From positions 1 to 57,708 of the forward strand of contig NZ_CANMIO010000022.1 in the NCBI RefSeq assembly GCF_947497935.1: a DNA stretch of 57,708 nucleotides, read 5' to 3'. This document shows, in pieces, positions 23,262 through 32,483 of the stretch. The notes beneath the pieces are model-generated. The model did no database searches and was not told the DNA's origin. It saw only the letters and a program-made list of their open reading frames with translations. The position numbers and the translations under genes were made by a program. Each line of letters begins with the position of its first letter. Position 1 is the stretch's first letter. This DNA is from an uncultured Shewanella sp. (GTDB lineage: Bacteria > Pseudomonadota > Gammaproteobacteria > Enterobacterales > Shewanellaceae).

Positions 23262-23645
23262 TTACTTAGATTGCTTAGTTTTATACTCTTCTAGCGCAGC
23301 CTTGATCGCATCTTCAGCCAAAATAGAACAGTGAATCTTAACTGGCGGCAATGCCAACTCTTCAGCGATATCAGTGTTCTTAATCGCACGAGCTTCTTCA
23401 ACCGTCTTACCTTTAACCCACTCAGTGACTAGTGAGCTAGAAGCGATAGCACTACCACAACCGTAAGTTTTGAACTTAGCGTCTTCGATAATACCGTTAT
23501 CGTCGATACGCAGTTGCAGTTTCATTACGTCACCACAAGCTGGCGCGCCAACCATACCAGTTACTACTGATGGGTCGTTTTTATCGAATGAACCCACGTT
23601 ACGTGGATTTTCATAATGGTCGATTACTTTTTCGCTATAAGCCAT
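23262..23645 (-). CDS. iscU: Fe-S cluster scaffold IscU
   Basis: 127 aa. Ligand cysteines in GAPACGDVMK, TYGCGSAIASSS and KIHCSILAEDA, and the HscA-binding LPPVK motif (ALPPVKIHC). Starts MAYSEKVIDHYENPRNVGSF as in E. coli. The scaffold on which IscS-derived sulfur and iron form clusters. Confidence 0.98.
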   Translation of the reverse strand: MAYSEKVIDHYENPRNVGSFDKNDPSVVTGMVGAPACGDVMKLQLRIDDNGIIEDAKFKTYGCGSAIASSSLVTEWVKGKTVEEARAIKNTDIAEELALPPVKIHCSILAEDAIKAALEEYKTKQSK

Positions 23646-23684
23646 GATACTACTCCAATTTATCTATTCGTGAATTAGCTAAGG

Positions 23685-24899
23685 TTAATGGTGTGCCCAC
23701 TGAACTGAGTCCAGATCGATTCCGTCTTTGAACATTTCCCAAAGCGGAGACATTTCCCTTAAATTACCAATAGACTCTTTAATCGTTTCTATTGCATGGT
23801 CGATCTCTTCATCTGTCGTGAAACGACCAATTGAGAATCGAATTGAACTGTGTGCCATTTCGTCATTTAGACCTAATGCACGCAGTACATAACTTGGTTC
23901 TAAGCTAGCTGAAGTACATGCAGAACCAGACGATACTGCTAAGTCTTTTAGCGCCATCATCAATGATTCACCTTCAACGAAGTTGAAGCTGACGTTTAGG
24001 CTGCCACAAGCTCGCTTGTCCATGTCGCCATTGATGTAGGTTTCTTCGATGTGCTTGATACCATTCCAAAGCTTGTCACGTAGACGACGAATGCGTTCGT
24101 TATCCACATCCATATCCGTTTTAGCAATGGCTGCAGCTTCACCCATACCTACGATTTGGTGAGTCGCTAGTGTACCACTACGCATACCACGCTCGTGTCC
24201 ACCACCGTGCATTGCTGCTTCTAGGCGAATACGTGGTTTACGGCTTACATAAAGCGCACCAATACCTTTAGGGCCATACATCTTGTGACCAGAGATCGAC
24301 ATTAGGTCAACTTTCGTCGCTTGCACATCGATAGGTAGTTTACCCGCGCTTTGCGCCGCATCGACATGGAATATAATTTTACGTGAACGACAAAGCTCGC
24401 CAATTGCATCGATATCTTGGATGACGCCAATTTCGTTGTTCACTTGCATGATGCTCACTAAAATTGTGTCTTCACGCATCGCGTCTTCGATCATAGATAC
24501 TGGGATCAAACCACTTGGCTCTGGCTGAAGGTAAGTCACCTCATAACCTTCACGCTCAAGCTGGCGACAAGTATCTAATACGGCTTTATGTTCAGTCTTG
24601 CTAGTGATGATGTGCTTACCCTTCTTATGGTAGAAGTGAGCAACACCTTTAATTGCAAGGTTGTCAGACTCCGTCGCACCTGAAGTAAACACGATTTCAC
24701 GTGGATCGGCATTGATCAGCTCTGCAACTTGGTTACGGGCGATATCGACAGCTTCTTCAGCTTGCCAACCGTAACGGTGAGAACGAGACGCTGGATTGCC
24801 GAAAATGCCGTCCATAGTCAGGCATTGCATCATTTTCTCTGCGACACGAGGGTCAACCGGCGTCGTCGCAGCATAATCTAGATAGATAGGTAGCTTCAT
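23685..24899 (-). CDS. iscS: cysteine desulfurase IscS
   Basis: 404 aa from ATG 24899, preceded by GGAGTG; an in-frame GTG one codon upstream is part of the leader. PLP enzyme supplying sulfur for clusters and tRNA thiolation. Visible are MKLPIYLDYAATTPVDPR, the PLP-Lys block SISGHKMYGPKGIGALYV and the mobile-loop Cys in SGSACTSASLEPSYVL. The operon order iscR-iscS-iscU-iscA-hscB-hscA-fdx is intact. Confidence 0.98.
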   Translation of the reverse strand: MKLPIYLDYAATTPVDPRVAEKMMQCLTMDGIFGNPASRSHRYGWQAEEAVDIARNQVAELINADPREIVFTSGATESDNLAIKGVAHFYHKKGKHIITSKTEHKAVLDTCRQLEREGYEVTYLQPEPSGLIPVSMIEDAMREDTILVSIMQVNNEIGVIQDIDAIGELCRSRKIIFHVDAAQSAGKLPIDVQATKVDLMSISGHKMYGPKGIGALYVSRKPRIRLEAAMHGGGHERGMRSGTLATHQIVGMGEAAAIAKTDMDVDNERIRRLRDKLWNGIKHIEETYINGDMDKRACGSLNVSFNFVEGESLMMALKDLAVSSGSACTSASLEPSYVLRALGLNDEMAHSSIRFSIGRFTTDEEIDHAIETIKESIGNLREMSPLWEMFKDGIDLDSVQWAHH

Positions 24900-24982
24900 C
24901 ACACACTCCGTACTTGGTAACCTCTAATAAAGGTCACTTAACAACGTACAAAAAATAATTTTTATATTCATAACAAAAGCTG

Positions 24983-25444
24983 TTAGATACTTAGCCTTTG
25001 TTCCTGCTGCAATTTATCCTGTTTAACGGAGATAAACTGCACATCTCTTTTATGCATCAATCCTGCTAACGATATGCCATTTAAGAAATCAGAAATCTGA
25101 CTACTTAAATCTCCCCAGAGAGAATGGGTTAAACATCGTGTTCCACTCTGGCAGTTACCTTGACCTTGGCAGCGAGTTGCATCAACAGACTCATCAACCG
25201 CACGTACAACCATCCCAACAGAAATATCGCAAGCATCAGTTCCAAGGCGATATCCACCACCAGGGCCACGTACGCTAGAGACCAAACCGTTTTTTCTGAG
25301 TTTTGCAAAGAGTTGTTCGAGGTAAGATAGAGAGATCCCTTGGCGCTCTGAAATATCGGCCAATGGCACAGGACCATTAGTTGAATGCATGGCAACGTCT
25401 AACATTGCAGTTACTGCGTACCGACCTTTCGATGTAAGTTTCAT
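24983..25444 (-). CDS. iscR: Fe-S cluster-responsive regulator IscR
   Basis: 153 aa from ATG 25444 (MKLTSKGRYAVTAMLDVAM); an upstream in-frame extension of 14 codons overlaps the promoter and is rejected. Rrf2-family winged helix with cluster ligands Cys92, Cys98 and Cys104 and a His at 107 (RCQGQGNCQSGTRCLTH), the same spacing as E. coli. Represses the isc operon when it holds a [2Fe-2S] cluster. A full-length type 1 operator lies 41 bp upstream. Confidence 0.97.
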   Translation of the reverse strand: MKLTSKGRYAVTAMLDVAMHSTNGPVPLADISERQGISLSYLEQLFAKLRKNGLVSSVRGPGGGYRLGTDACDISVGMVVRAVDESVDATRCQGQGNCQSGTRCLTHSLWGDLSSQISDFLNGISLAGLMHKRDVQFISVKQDKLQQEQRLSI

Positions 25445-25484
25445 GGCTACTACGTCTCCCAAAAAAGCATAAGCTAATTTCAAC

Positions 25485-25509
25485 ATACCCGACTATTTTA
25501 GTCAAGTAT
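25485..25509 (-). promoter_or_regulatory. IscR type 1 operator
   Basis: The 25-bp sequence on the - strand fits the E. coli type 1 IscR consensus at every position (ATACTTGACT core and AGTCGGGTAT). A second, partial element (ATACTTGACC) lies at 25525-25534, as multiple sites do in E. coli iscR. Supports autoregulated isc expression. Confidence 0.85.
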
Positions 25510-25638
25510 AAAACCTAGCAATTTGGTCAAGTATTAAAAGGATCATGACAGGTTAAATAACCCGTCATTTTGCTGGGGTATTTAACCTGTTTATTAGGCA
25601 AGATTCAATGGCATTTAAGATTTTAAACGCACATTATT

Positions 25639-26460
25639 CTAGATAATGGGATCAAACTCATCTAAAGACTTCTGACGTTTCTGCGCTGCCGCATTTTCTG
25701 CGTCACTAAAATCTTCAACATCAAGCTCTGGCAGCTTCTCAGTACAGACACTTCCGCCCAAAGTTTGTACAGCCTGACAGACCTCTTGAACTTTTGAGTC
25801 CATCAGATGCATATGATCTAGCATCTGGCCAATGGCATTGGCAACGGGGTCTGGATTATCTGGCGAGACAGCATAGGCATCGAAACCGTATTTCTTTGCC
25901 ATTTCGGTGCGGCGCTGAGACGTTTCTTTTGATTGTGCAGATGGTGTAGCCACCACGCGGCCAGGAATACCCACCACAGTGGTATCTACAGGTACGTCTT
26001 TAACAACCACTGAGTTAGAACCGACGCGCGCGCCATCATTCATGGTAATAGGGCCAAGAATTTTAGCCCCCGCACCAATGACCACATTATTACCTAATGT
26101 GGGATGACGCTTACCTGACTGCCAAGTTGTACCACCTAGAGTGACACCATGGTAAAGTGTGCAATCGTTACCGATTTCTGCCGTTTCACCAATCACAACG
26201 CCCATGCCGTGGTCAATAAAGAAGCGATCACCTATGGTTGCACCAGGATGGATTTCAACCCCGGTTAGCCAACGAGAAAACGTCGACAAACATCGCGCTG
26301 AAAGTCGCCAATTCCTGACCCAAAGTTTATTACTTACTCTGTGGATCCAGATAGCCTGCATTCCCGGATAATTGAATAGAATTTCAATGGTTCCGTTTGC
26401 AGCTGGGTCTCTATGGTAAATAGAGGCTATGTCGTCTTTCAGTCTTGCGATAACACCCAT
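25639..26460 (-). CDS. cysE: serine O-acetyltransferase
   Basis: 273 aa. Left-handed beta-helix acetyltransferase making O-acetylserine for cysteine synthesis. Hexapeptide repeats run about residues 70-170 (GVEIHPGATIGDRFFIDHGMGVVIGETAEIG and so on) with the catalytic HG motif. A C-terminal extension of about 100 residues after VGIPGRVV is polar and of unknown role; it is longer than short EpsC-type enzymes. It lies between trmJ and iscR, next to the sulfur-using isc genes. Confidence 0.93.
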   Translation of the reverse strand: MGVIARLKDDIASIYHRDPAANGTIEILFNYPGMQAIWIHRVSNKLWVRNWRLSARCLSTFSRWLTGVEIHPGATIGDRFFIDHGMGVVIGETAEIGNDCTLYHGVTLGGTTWQSGKRHPTLGNNVVIGAGAKILGPITMNDGARVGSNSVVVKDVPVDTTVVGIPGRVVATPSAQSKETSQRRTEMAKKYGFDAYAVSPDNPDPVANAIGQMLDHMHLMDSKVQEVCQAVQTLGGSVCTEKLPELDVEDFSDAENAAAQKRQKSLDEFDPII

Positions 26461-26486
26461 GTTAGGTACTTCCTTTTTAGCACTAC

Positions 26487-27251
26487 TTACTTATCTTTAG
26501 TCTCTGTCTTGGCAACGACTTTATCAATCGAGGTCAATATACCGCGCAAGATGTTCATCTCTTGACGCTCAATTCGGGTACGGCTAAATAGACGACGTAA
26601 CTTAGTCATTATCTGGCCAGGATGGTTTTTAACGATAAAATTAGTAGATAGCAATGTGCTTTCTAAATGTTCGAAGAAATTCTCACGCTCTCTTGAAGAT
26701 GGAAACGCTTCGAGGTTTTCATCATTTTCATCAGCAGGTGCTGGTTCAGCGCCGCTTTCCACTTGTGCTAGATGCGCAACTCGTGCCTCATAACAGATAA
26801 TCTGCACCGCTTGCGCCAGATTCAAAGAGGTATACTCAGGGTTTGCTGGAATGGCGACATGGTAATCACAACGTTGCAACTCTTCATTGGTTAGCCCGTT
26901 ATTCTCACGACCAAACACAATCGCCACAGGACCAGTTAACGCTGAACCCACTAATTTCTCACCTGCTTCACGAGGTTCGAGCATTGGCCAATCCAAAGTG
27001 CGACTACGAGCACTGGTTGCGATAACAAGGCTACAATCGGCAATGGCTTCTTCTACAGAGCCGACGGTAATCGCATGTTTAAGAATATCAGAGGCACCAG
27101 CGGCTAATGCAATAGAGTGACCATCTGGCTCAACTTTTGGCTCTGCCAAATATAAAGTGGATAACCCCATGGTTTTCATAGCACGGGCTGTAGAACCTAT
27201 ATTCCCTGGGTGGGAAGTACCGACAAGAACGACGCGAATATTGCTGAGCAT
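26487..27251 (-). CDS. trmJ: tRNA (Cm32/Um32) 2'-O-methyltransferase TrmJ
   Basis: 254 aa SPOUT-class methyltransferase for position 32 of tRNAs. Start MLSNIRVVLVGTSHPGNIGSTARAMK; motif IVFGRENNGLTNEEL and the SLNLAQAVQIICYE knot block are typical. The C-terminal helical extension (about 165-254) is the TrmJ dimer/tRNA region. Upstream is divergent suhB; downstream cysE, the conserved gammaproteobacterial order. Confidence 0.96.
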   Translation of the reverse strand: MLSNIRVVLVGTSHPGNIGSTARAMKTMGLSTLYLAEPKVEPDGHSIALAAGASDILKHAITVGSVEEAIADCSLVIATSARSRTLDWPMLEPREAGEKLVGSALTGPVAIVFGRENNGLTNEELQRCDYHVAIPANPEYTSLNLAQAVQIICYEARVAHLAQVESGAEPAPADENDENLEAFPSSRERENFFEHLESTLLSTNFIVKNHPGQIMTKLRRLFSRTRIERQEMNILRGILTSIDKVVAKTETKDK

Positions 27252-27331
27252 GAAACTACTTAATTTTTTGAGAAAACACGTTAAAGGATGTTACCACAGG
27301 CGACTCATTTTGCTTATACAAAAATCAGCAT

Positions 27332-27359
27332 TTGATATAACCGTCAAATAGAGTATAAT
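27332..27359 (+). promoter_or_regulatory. sigma70-type promoter of suhB
   Basis: TTGATA (27332-27337), 16-bp spacer, TATAAT (27354-27359), about 48 bp upstream of the suhB ATG. The -10 is a consensus match. Confidence 0.6.
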
Positions 27360-27407
27360 CCGCCTCCGATAATTTATATCCGTTCTTTTACATCCAGGGG
27401 ATTTGCA

Positions 27408-28208
27408 ATGCTTCCTATGCATACTATTGCTGTGCGCGCTGCTCGCGCTGCCGGCCAAACGATTCTGCGCGCCTATGCGGAATTAGACCGAGTTGAAGTA
27501 ACTTCAAAAGGTGTTAACGACTACGTGACTAACGTAGACAAGGAAGCTGAAGCTGCAATCACGTATCAGATCCGTAAATCTTACCCAGACCACACAATCG
27601 TTTGTGAGGAAAGCGGCGAGAATAAAGGAACAAATAAAGATTACGTTTGGATTGTTGACCCTCTGGATGGCACTAATAACTTCGTTAGAGGTATTCCTCA
27701 TTTTGCTGTTTCAATTGCAATGCAATTCAAAGGCAAGACTGAAGTCGCTGTTGTCTACGATCCAATCCGTGATGAGTTGTTCTCTGCAGTACGTGGTAAA
27801 TTCGCTAAGCTTAACGATTTCCGCATCCGTGTTGCGAACAAAGACTTAAACGAAACGATCATCGCTACAGGTTTCCCGTTCAAAGCTAAGCAGCACACTG
27901 AAACTTACATGAAGTTGTTCGCAACTGCATTTACTCAATCAGCAGATGTGCGCCGTGCAGGTTCTGCAGCACTTGACCTAGCATACCTTGCAGCTGGCCG
28001 TGTTGATGGTTTCTTCGAAATTGGTCTAAAGCCATGGGATATCGCTGCTGGCGATCTTATCGTACGTGAAGCCGGTGGTACCGTTACTGACTTCACTGGT
28101 AACCACAACTACCTAGTTTCAGGCAACATCGTTGCGGGTTCTCCAAAGACGACCACTGCACTAGTTAAGTCTTTCCGCCCATTATTGAGCGAAGCACTTA
28201 AGCGTTAA
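27408..28208 (+). CDS. suhB: inositol-1-monophosphatase SuhB
   Basis: 266 aa; Mg2+-dependent phosphatase that in E. coli also acts as an rRNA antitermination factor. The metal-binding motifs are intact: E-E-S-G (CEESGENK), DPLDGTNNF and WDIAAGDLIVREAGG. Divergent from trmJ with its own consensus-like promoter and terminator. Confidence 0.97.
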   Translation: MLPMHTIAVRAARAAGQTILRAYAELDRVEVTSKGVNDYVTNVDKEAEAAITYQIRKSYPDHTIVCEESGENKGTNKDYVWIVDPLDGTNNFVRGIPHFAVSIAMQFKGKTEVAVVYDPIRDELFSAVRGKFAKLNDFRIRVANKDLNETIIATGFPFKAKQHTETYMKLFATAFTQSADVRRAGSAALDLAYLAAGRVDGFFEIGLKPWDIAAGDLIVREAGGTVTDFTGNHNYLVSGNIVAGSPKTTTALVKSFRPLLSEALKR

Positions 28209-28227
28209 TTTGCTTAAGTTAATAATC

Positions 28228-28252
28228 AAGCCGCCTTTATGGCGGTTTTTTT
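28228..28252 (+). terminator. terminator of suhB
   Basis: CCGCC-tttat-GGCGG followed by seven T. Confidence 0.92.
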
Positions 28253-28542
28253 ATGCCTTTTATCCAGCGTCGGTGACCCCTCCCCTCTAGGGTTAGCAGC
28301 CAAGCATGTATTCAAGAGGTGAGTACCGATAAGTATGATAACGCCATGTACTACAAGTTGTTGCTATGCTTAATTTAGGTTGGAAAAGTTCGATAGCCGT
28401 ATGTGAGTTCCTCTCACACGATTGAATAGTTGCTCTTTTAAGGGAAATTATCAAACATAATTGTGAATGGCATCACACAGTGAATATCACAATTCTTCAA
28501 TTTACTGGTACCCTTTATCAAACGACTGCATTAGGGAGCATC
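28253..28542. other. intergenic region suhB / psiE
   Basis: 290 bp after the suhB terminator. No open frame, repeat or recognisable operator; the last 12 bases hold the psiE ribosome site (AGGGAG). Confidence 0.4.
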
Positions 28543-28950
28543 ATGGATAAAATGTATCGAAAATATGGCATTACAAGTATCAAAGCCATCGAACATCTAG
28601 TACTGATTATTATTGCAATTGCCACGGTTGTAGCAATTGGACAAGAGATTAAGCACATTTTTGATGTGGGTGCTGTTGCACTAGCCGATCTCTTATTATT
28701 GTTTATTTACCTAGAAGTACTGGCAATGGTGTCGCACTACGCTGAATCAGGCAAACTGCCAATCCGTATGCCACTTTACATTGCCATCGTCGCACTAGCC
28801 CGATATTTAATCTTAGATATGAAGGCCATGGATGATTGGCGAATCGCTGCAATCTCACTCTCAACGCTTATTCTAGCAGCGACAGTGATAGTGATCCGTT
28901 GGGGGCAGTTAAAGCTACCTTACCCGCGCCCTAAAGAAGAAGATCTATAA
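28543..28950 (+). CDS. psiE: PsiE-family membrane protein (phosphate-starvation-inducible)
   Basis: 135 aa from ATG 28543 after AGGGAG (E. coli PsiE is 136 aa); a GTG 63 bp upstream would add residues with no family counterpart. Four hydrophobic helices (about 16-35, 48-67, 78-95, 105-122), including the conserved block YLEVLAMVSHYAESGKLPIRMPLYIAI. Role unknown in detail; in E. coli it is phosphate-regulated. Followed by a strong terminator. Confidence 0.9.
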   Translation: MDKMYRKYGITSIKAIEHLVLIIIAIATVVAIGQEIKHIFDVGAVALADLLLLFIYLEVLAMVSHYAESGKLPIRMPLYIAIVALARYLILDMKAMDDWRIAAISLSTLILAATVIVIRWGQLKLPYPRPKEEDL

Positions 28951-28957
28951 CGACTAC

Positions 28958-28987
28958 GCCCGAAGTGTTCACTTCGGGCTTTTTTTA
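28958..28987 (+). terminator. terminator of psiE
   Basis: GCCCGAAGT-gttc-ACTTCGGGC followed by TTTTTTT. Confidence 0.95.
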
Positions 28988-29136
28988 TTGCCAGCCTGCC
29001 CACTTCTTTGTCTTTAAAATCTTTCTTCTGAGTAATTTTAACTTTTATTGTCCTGTTAAGATCTTTAAGCTATTGATTCGATCAACTAAGCAGTTGAGCA
29101 AAGTCATAGCGCTAAACCGAATAAGGGACTAATAGT

Positions 29137-29433
29137 ATGGAAAGCTATCGGGAAGAAAGACGCAACTCTGCACGAGTGGATATGGAAGGCGAAGCGGTGA
29201 TCATTGCCATACAGAGTGATGTAGATACCATTACCAAACCAGCTAAAGCCGTCTGTATCGATCTCTCTCGAAGAGGGGCACTACTAAAGTGCACACAAAA
29301 AATGCCATTAGGCACCTTAATGACTGTCACCTTTAACGCTAATAAAGACAACGAAAACACCGTTAAAGGGCAAGTTTGCCGTTGCGCTCGCCTTAATGAG
29401 GCTAGCTTTCATGTTGCGCTTCAACTCATATGA
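29137..29433 (+). CDS. PilZ-domain protein (c-di-GMP binding)
   Basis: 98 aa single PilZ domain. The c-di-GMP signature is present: E-R-R-N-S-A-R-V near the N-terminus (RxxxR) and D-L-S-R-R-G-A-L-L (D/NxSxxG) around residue 45. Monocistronic, with a 13-bp-stem terminator directly after. Likely a diguanylate signal effector; partner unknown. Confidence 0.9.
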   Translation: MESYREERRNSARVDMEGEAVIIAIQSDVDTITKPAKAVCIDLSRRGALLKCTQKMPLGTLMTVTFNANKDNENTVKGQVCRCARLNEASFHVALQLI

Positions 29434-29450
29434 AGTATGCAAAATAACAA

Positions 29451-29483
29451 AAATAAAGCCTGCTGATGCAGGCTTTATTTTTT
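29451..29483. terminator. bidirectional terminator
   Basis: AAATAAAGCCTGC-tgat-GCAGGCTTTATTT, 13-bp perfect stem with A- and T-runs on both sides, between the convergent PilZ gene (+) and yecH (-). Confidence 0.93.
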
Positions 29484-29511
29484 ACTGTATTCAATAATAG
29501 AACTAGGATCC

Positions 29512-29754
29512 CTAGTGGTTACAAATTCTATTAGCAGCCGTTTCAATACCCTCTTCTGAGTGAATAAACTTACCTTTCTTCTCTAGAAAAGCAATCAACT
29601 CATCGGCATCCATCTCTTGTGCAGAACAAGTGTGGTAACGTGCCTGCTCACCAAATTCGTTATGCATAAGCGATTTTAGTGACTCTTTGGTTAAAGATTT
29701 CCCGTGCGCAAGCATAAGTTCCATTACCTGATGACCATGAATCGAATCTGACAT
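29512..29754 (-). CDS. yecH: YecH-family (DUF2492) probable metal-binding protein
   Basis: 80 aa. It matches YecH: SIHGHQVMELML, FGEQARYHTCSA, ELIAFLEKKGKF and a C-terminal I-C-N-H. Conserved His and Cys positions suggest metal binding. E. coli yecH is near ferritin genes, not seen here. Single gene; function unknown. Confidence 0.9.
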   Translation of the reverse strand: MSDSIHGHQVMELMLAHGKSLTKESLKSLMHNEFGEQARYHTCSAQEMDADELIAFLEKKGKFIHSEEGIETAANRICNH

Positions 29755-29939
29755 AATGCCTCTTTAAATAAGCTGTATATAATAAGCAACTTTATACGCT
29801 ATCCACGGGTTTAAAACTTTGATCTGCTTTGCAGTCACATCAATATCCCAAAATTTTTGTAGGAAACTCGCCTAGATGCGCACTATATTAAGCATTTGAT
29901 TATGCTTGTGCTAAACCACTCTCCTAAAGTGAGTCTTCC

Positions 29940-31613
29940 ATGTCCCTAATATTATTACTAACACAGCAGATGAGCCTCTATATGGTGATTGTCTACCTTG
30001 TTAGTAAAACGCCACTTTTTAAAGTCTTTACCGAAGCCGCGACCCGCCTGCCCCATAAAGTGTATATCTACTTCATCTTCTCTAGCTTTTGTGTCATGGC
30101 GACCTATTTTGGTGAGCAAACCAATGATGCCATTGCCAATACTCGAGCAATGGGTGCTGTACTTGGTGGATTATTGGGAGGCCCCATCACTGGATTTTTA
30201 GTCGGATTAACGGGGGGCTTACACCGTTATAGTATGGGCGGCTTTACCGATCTGGCCTGCGCCATATCGACAACCCTTGAAGGCTTATCCGCGGGCATGG
30301 TGAGTTATTACCTACGCCGGATCGGCCAACAAGAGTTGATCTACTCACCTTTACTCGTCTGCATGGTCACATTTGCTGCCGAAGTCATGCAGATGCTCAT
30401 TATTCTGACTGTCGCCAAACCGTTCGCTGATGCCTGGGTGCTTGTGGAACAAATTGCGCTGCCTATGCTAATCATTAATTCTATTGGCGCGGCGCTATTT
30501 ATGAGTATCATTCGCGATCAAAAAGCCATGTATGACAAGATGTCCTCGGTATTCTCCACCCAATCACTGCGGATTGCTGAGCGCAGCGTAGGCATTTTAT
30601 CGACTGGCTTTAACGAAGAAACCAGTAAACAAGTCGCGCAGATAGTCAAAGAAGAGACCCAAGTCGGCGCGGTGGCAATTACTGACACCGAAAAGCTGCT
30701 CGCCTTTATTGGTATTGGTGACGATCACCATATCGCAGGCACGCCCATCTCATCCAAAATCACCCAAGATGCCATAGAGCAAGACAAAGTCATGTTCGCC
30801 GACGGTGTCAATGTTCCCTATTCCTGCTCAATTTCAGATAATTGTCAGCTCGGCTCCAGTCTAGTGATCCCTCTGCGATCCGACGCTGAGGTAATAGGAA
30901 CCATTAAACTGTATGAGCCCAAGAAAAAACTATTTTTAAATATTAACCGCACCTTAGGCGAAGGCCTAGGCCGTCTATTGTCGAATCAGATCCTCTATGG
31001 CCGCTTTGCCGCACAACAAAACTTACTCACCCAAGCCGAGCTCAAACTGCTGCAAGCCCAGGTTAACCCGCATTTCCTATTTAATGCCTTAAACACTATT
31101 GCCGCGATTATTCGCCGAGATCCCAACACTGCGCGCCAGCTCATCCAAAATCTGTCACAGTTTTTAAGGATCAATTTAAAGCGCACCACAGGTCTAGTCA
31201 CACTTGCCGATGAGCTTGAGCATATAGACTCATATTTAACTATCGAAAAAGCACGCTTTATCGACAAGTTAACCGTCAATATCGATATTCCAGAGTCGCT
31301 GTTGCACTGTAAGGTTCCGGCCTTCACTCTACAGCCTATCATTGAGAATGCGGTCAAACATGGCACCTCAAACATGCTAAGCTCTGGCGTGATAACAGTT
31401 AAAGGTGAGCAATTAGCCGATGAAACCATACTACTGTCTGTTACTGACAATGCCGGCCTATATAAGCCGGCAACAAACAGCGAAGGCTTAGGTATGAATA
31501 TTGTCGATAAACGTATTCAAAACATGTTTGGTGAACAGTTCGGCATCGCCATAGATTGTGAACCTAGCCTTTACACAACAATCAGTATCCACCTACCGAT
31601 AATGAGAACTTAA
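29940..31613 (+). CDS. btsS: LytS/BtsS-type sensor histidine kinase
   Basis: 557 aa. N-terminal 5TM-type membrane domain (about residues 1-195), GAF-like middle (about 210-350), then the LytS-type His kinase: QAQVNPHFLFNALNTI (His near 375) and the ATP-binding N box PIIENAVKHG with D-N-A-G. The length and order match E. coli BtsS (561 aa), the pyruvate sensor. It is immediately followed by the response regulator gene (3 bp gap) and then a CstA-family transporter. Ligand inferred as pyruvate or a related carbon source. Confidence 0.88.
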   Translation: MSLILLLTQQMSLYMVIVYLVSKTPLFKVFTEAATRLPHKVYIYFIFSSFCVMATYFGEQTNDAIANTRAMGAVLGGLLGGPITGFLVGLTGGLHRYSMGGFTDLACAISTTLEGLSAGMVSYYLRRIGQQELIYSPLLVCMVTFAAEVMQMLIILTVAKPFADAWVLVEQIALPMLIINSIGAALFMSIIRDQKAMYDKMSSVFSTQSLRIAERSVGILSTGFNEETSKQVAQIVKEETQVGAVAITDTEKLLAFIGIGDDHHIAGTPISSKITQDAIEQDKVMFADGVNVPYSCSISDNCQLGSSLVIPLRSDAEVIGTIKLYEPKKKLFLNINRTLGEGLGRLLSNQILYGRFAAQQNLLTQAELKLLQAQVNPHFLFNALNTIAAIIRRDPNTARQLIQNLSQFLRINLKRTTGLVTLADELEHIDSYLTIEKARFIDKLTVNIDIPESLLHCKVPAFTLQPIIENAVKHGTSNMLSSGVITVKGEQLADETILLSVTDNAGLYKPATNSEGLGMNIVDKRIQNMFGEQFGIAIDCEPSLYTTISIHLPIMRT

Positions 31614-31616
31614 ACC

Positions 31617-32327
31617 TTGATTAGCTGCATCATAATTGACGACGAACCTTATGCCAGAGATGAGATTGCAATTTTACTTGAGAGTGAACCCGATTTCGAA
31701 ATTCTGGCCCAATGCAGCAATGCGATAGAGGCGATACAAGCCATCACTAAGTTAAAACCTCAGCTTATCTTCTTAGATATTCAGATGCCGAAGATTTCAG
31801 GACTTGAACTCGCTACTATGCTGGATCCTGAGCACTTACCAAGAATCGTGTTTGTCACCGCATTCGACGAGTTCGCTATCACAGCCTTTGAAAAACAGGC
31901 CTTTGACTACCTATTAAAACCGATTGATGATAACCGCTTTACTAGTACCTTAAATCGATTACGTAAAGATCTGACTCCAAAAGCACTCGGCACCATCGCT
32001 AGTGAGAAGCTGGAGCATATTCCCTGCTTTTGTGGCAACAAATTGAAAGTGGTCGCCACAGATGCGGTGCAGTTTATCTATAGCGACATGAGTGGGGTAC
32101 ACGTTGCTACGGCTGATGAGCTGGTTCACACCCATATGACCTTAAGAGTGCTTGAGGAGAAAACCTCACTCATCTATTGTCACAGACAGTATTTGATCGC
32201 ACCAAAGGCCATTGCAGAGATCGAAGTTCAAGAAGCAGGGGCTGAGGTGACGACTCGATCTGGTGCAAAGGTTCCAGTCTCTAGACGTTACTTAAAACAA
32301 CTAAAACAGCTATTTGGATTTCAATAG
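31617..32327 (+). CDS. btsR: LytTR response regulator BtsR-like
   Basis: 236 aa starting at TTG three bases after the kinase stop, so translation is coupled. Receiver domain (D-D-E near residues 8-10, phospho-Asp in LIFLDIQMPK, K in LLKPID) followed by a LytTR DNA-binding domain (about 130-236). BtsR/YehT binds ACC[GA]CT direct repeats; three such repeats lie just downstream of this gene. Regulates the neighbouring transporter by analogy. Confidence 0.9.
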   Translation: MISCIIIDDEPYARDEIAILLESEPDFEILAQCSNAIEAIQAITKLKPQLIFLDIQMPKISGLELATMLDPEHLPRIVFVTAFDEFAITAFEKQAFDYLLKPIDDNRFTSTLNRLRKDLTPKALGTIASEKLEHIPCFCGNKLKVVATDAVQFIYSDMSGVHVATADELVHTHMTLRVLEEKTSLIYCHRQYLIAPKAIAEIEVQEAGAEVTTRSGAKVPVSRRYLKQLKQLFGFQ

Positions 32328-32361
32328 TCCAGCCTTACGTTACTCCCCCCTAAAAAGTTTA

Positions 32362-32408
32362 ACCGCTAAGGCCAGCATATAACCGCTGACCTTAGCGATT
32401 TGACCGCT
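32362..32408 (+). promoter_or_regulatory. three ACCGCT direct repeats, BtsR-type operator, embedded in a hairpin
   Basis: ACCGCT at 32362-32367, 32382-32387 and 32403-32408 (20 and 21 bp apart, about two helical turns each), upstream of the CstA-family transporter. The segment 32364-32397 also forms a 13-bp stem (12 of 13 pairs, loop ATATAACC) covering the first two boxes. It fits a LytTR-type operator; the hairpin may end the btsSR transcript. Confidence 0.75.
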
Positions 32409-32483
32409 TATCAATTTGCAACTTTCCGATACTATAAATATGTTTACACTCTCAGCCATTCTATGTTTGGAGAGTTAATTAAT

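Noticed and set aside
28480..28542. GTG-initiated extension of PsiE
   Set aside because: AGGGAG precedes ATG 28543, and the shorter protein matches the E. coli length.
32400..32483. 28-codon N-terminal extension of the CstA-family transporter
   Set aside because: It overlaps the ACCGCT operator, and GGAGAG with ATG 32484 gives the usual family start.
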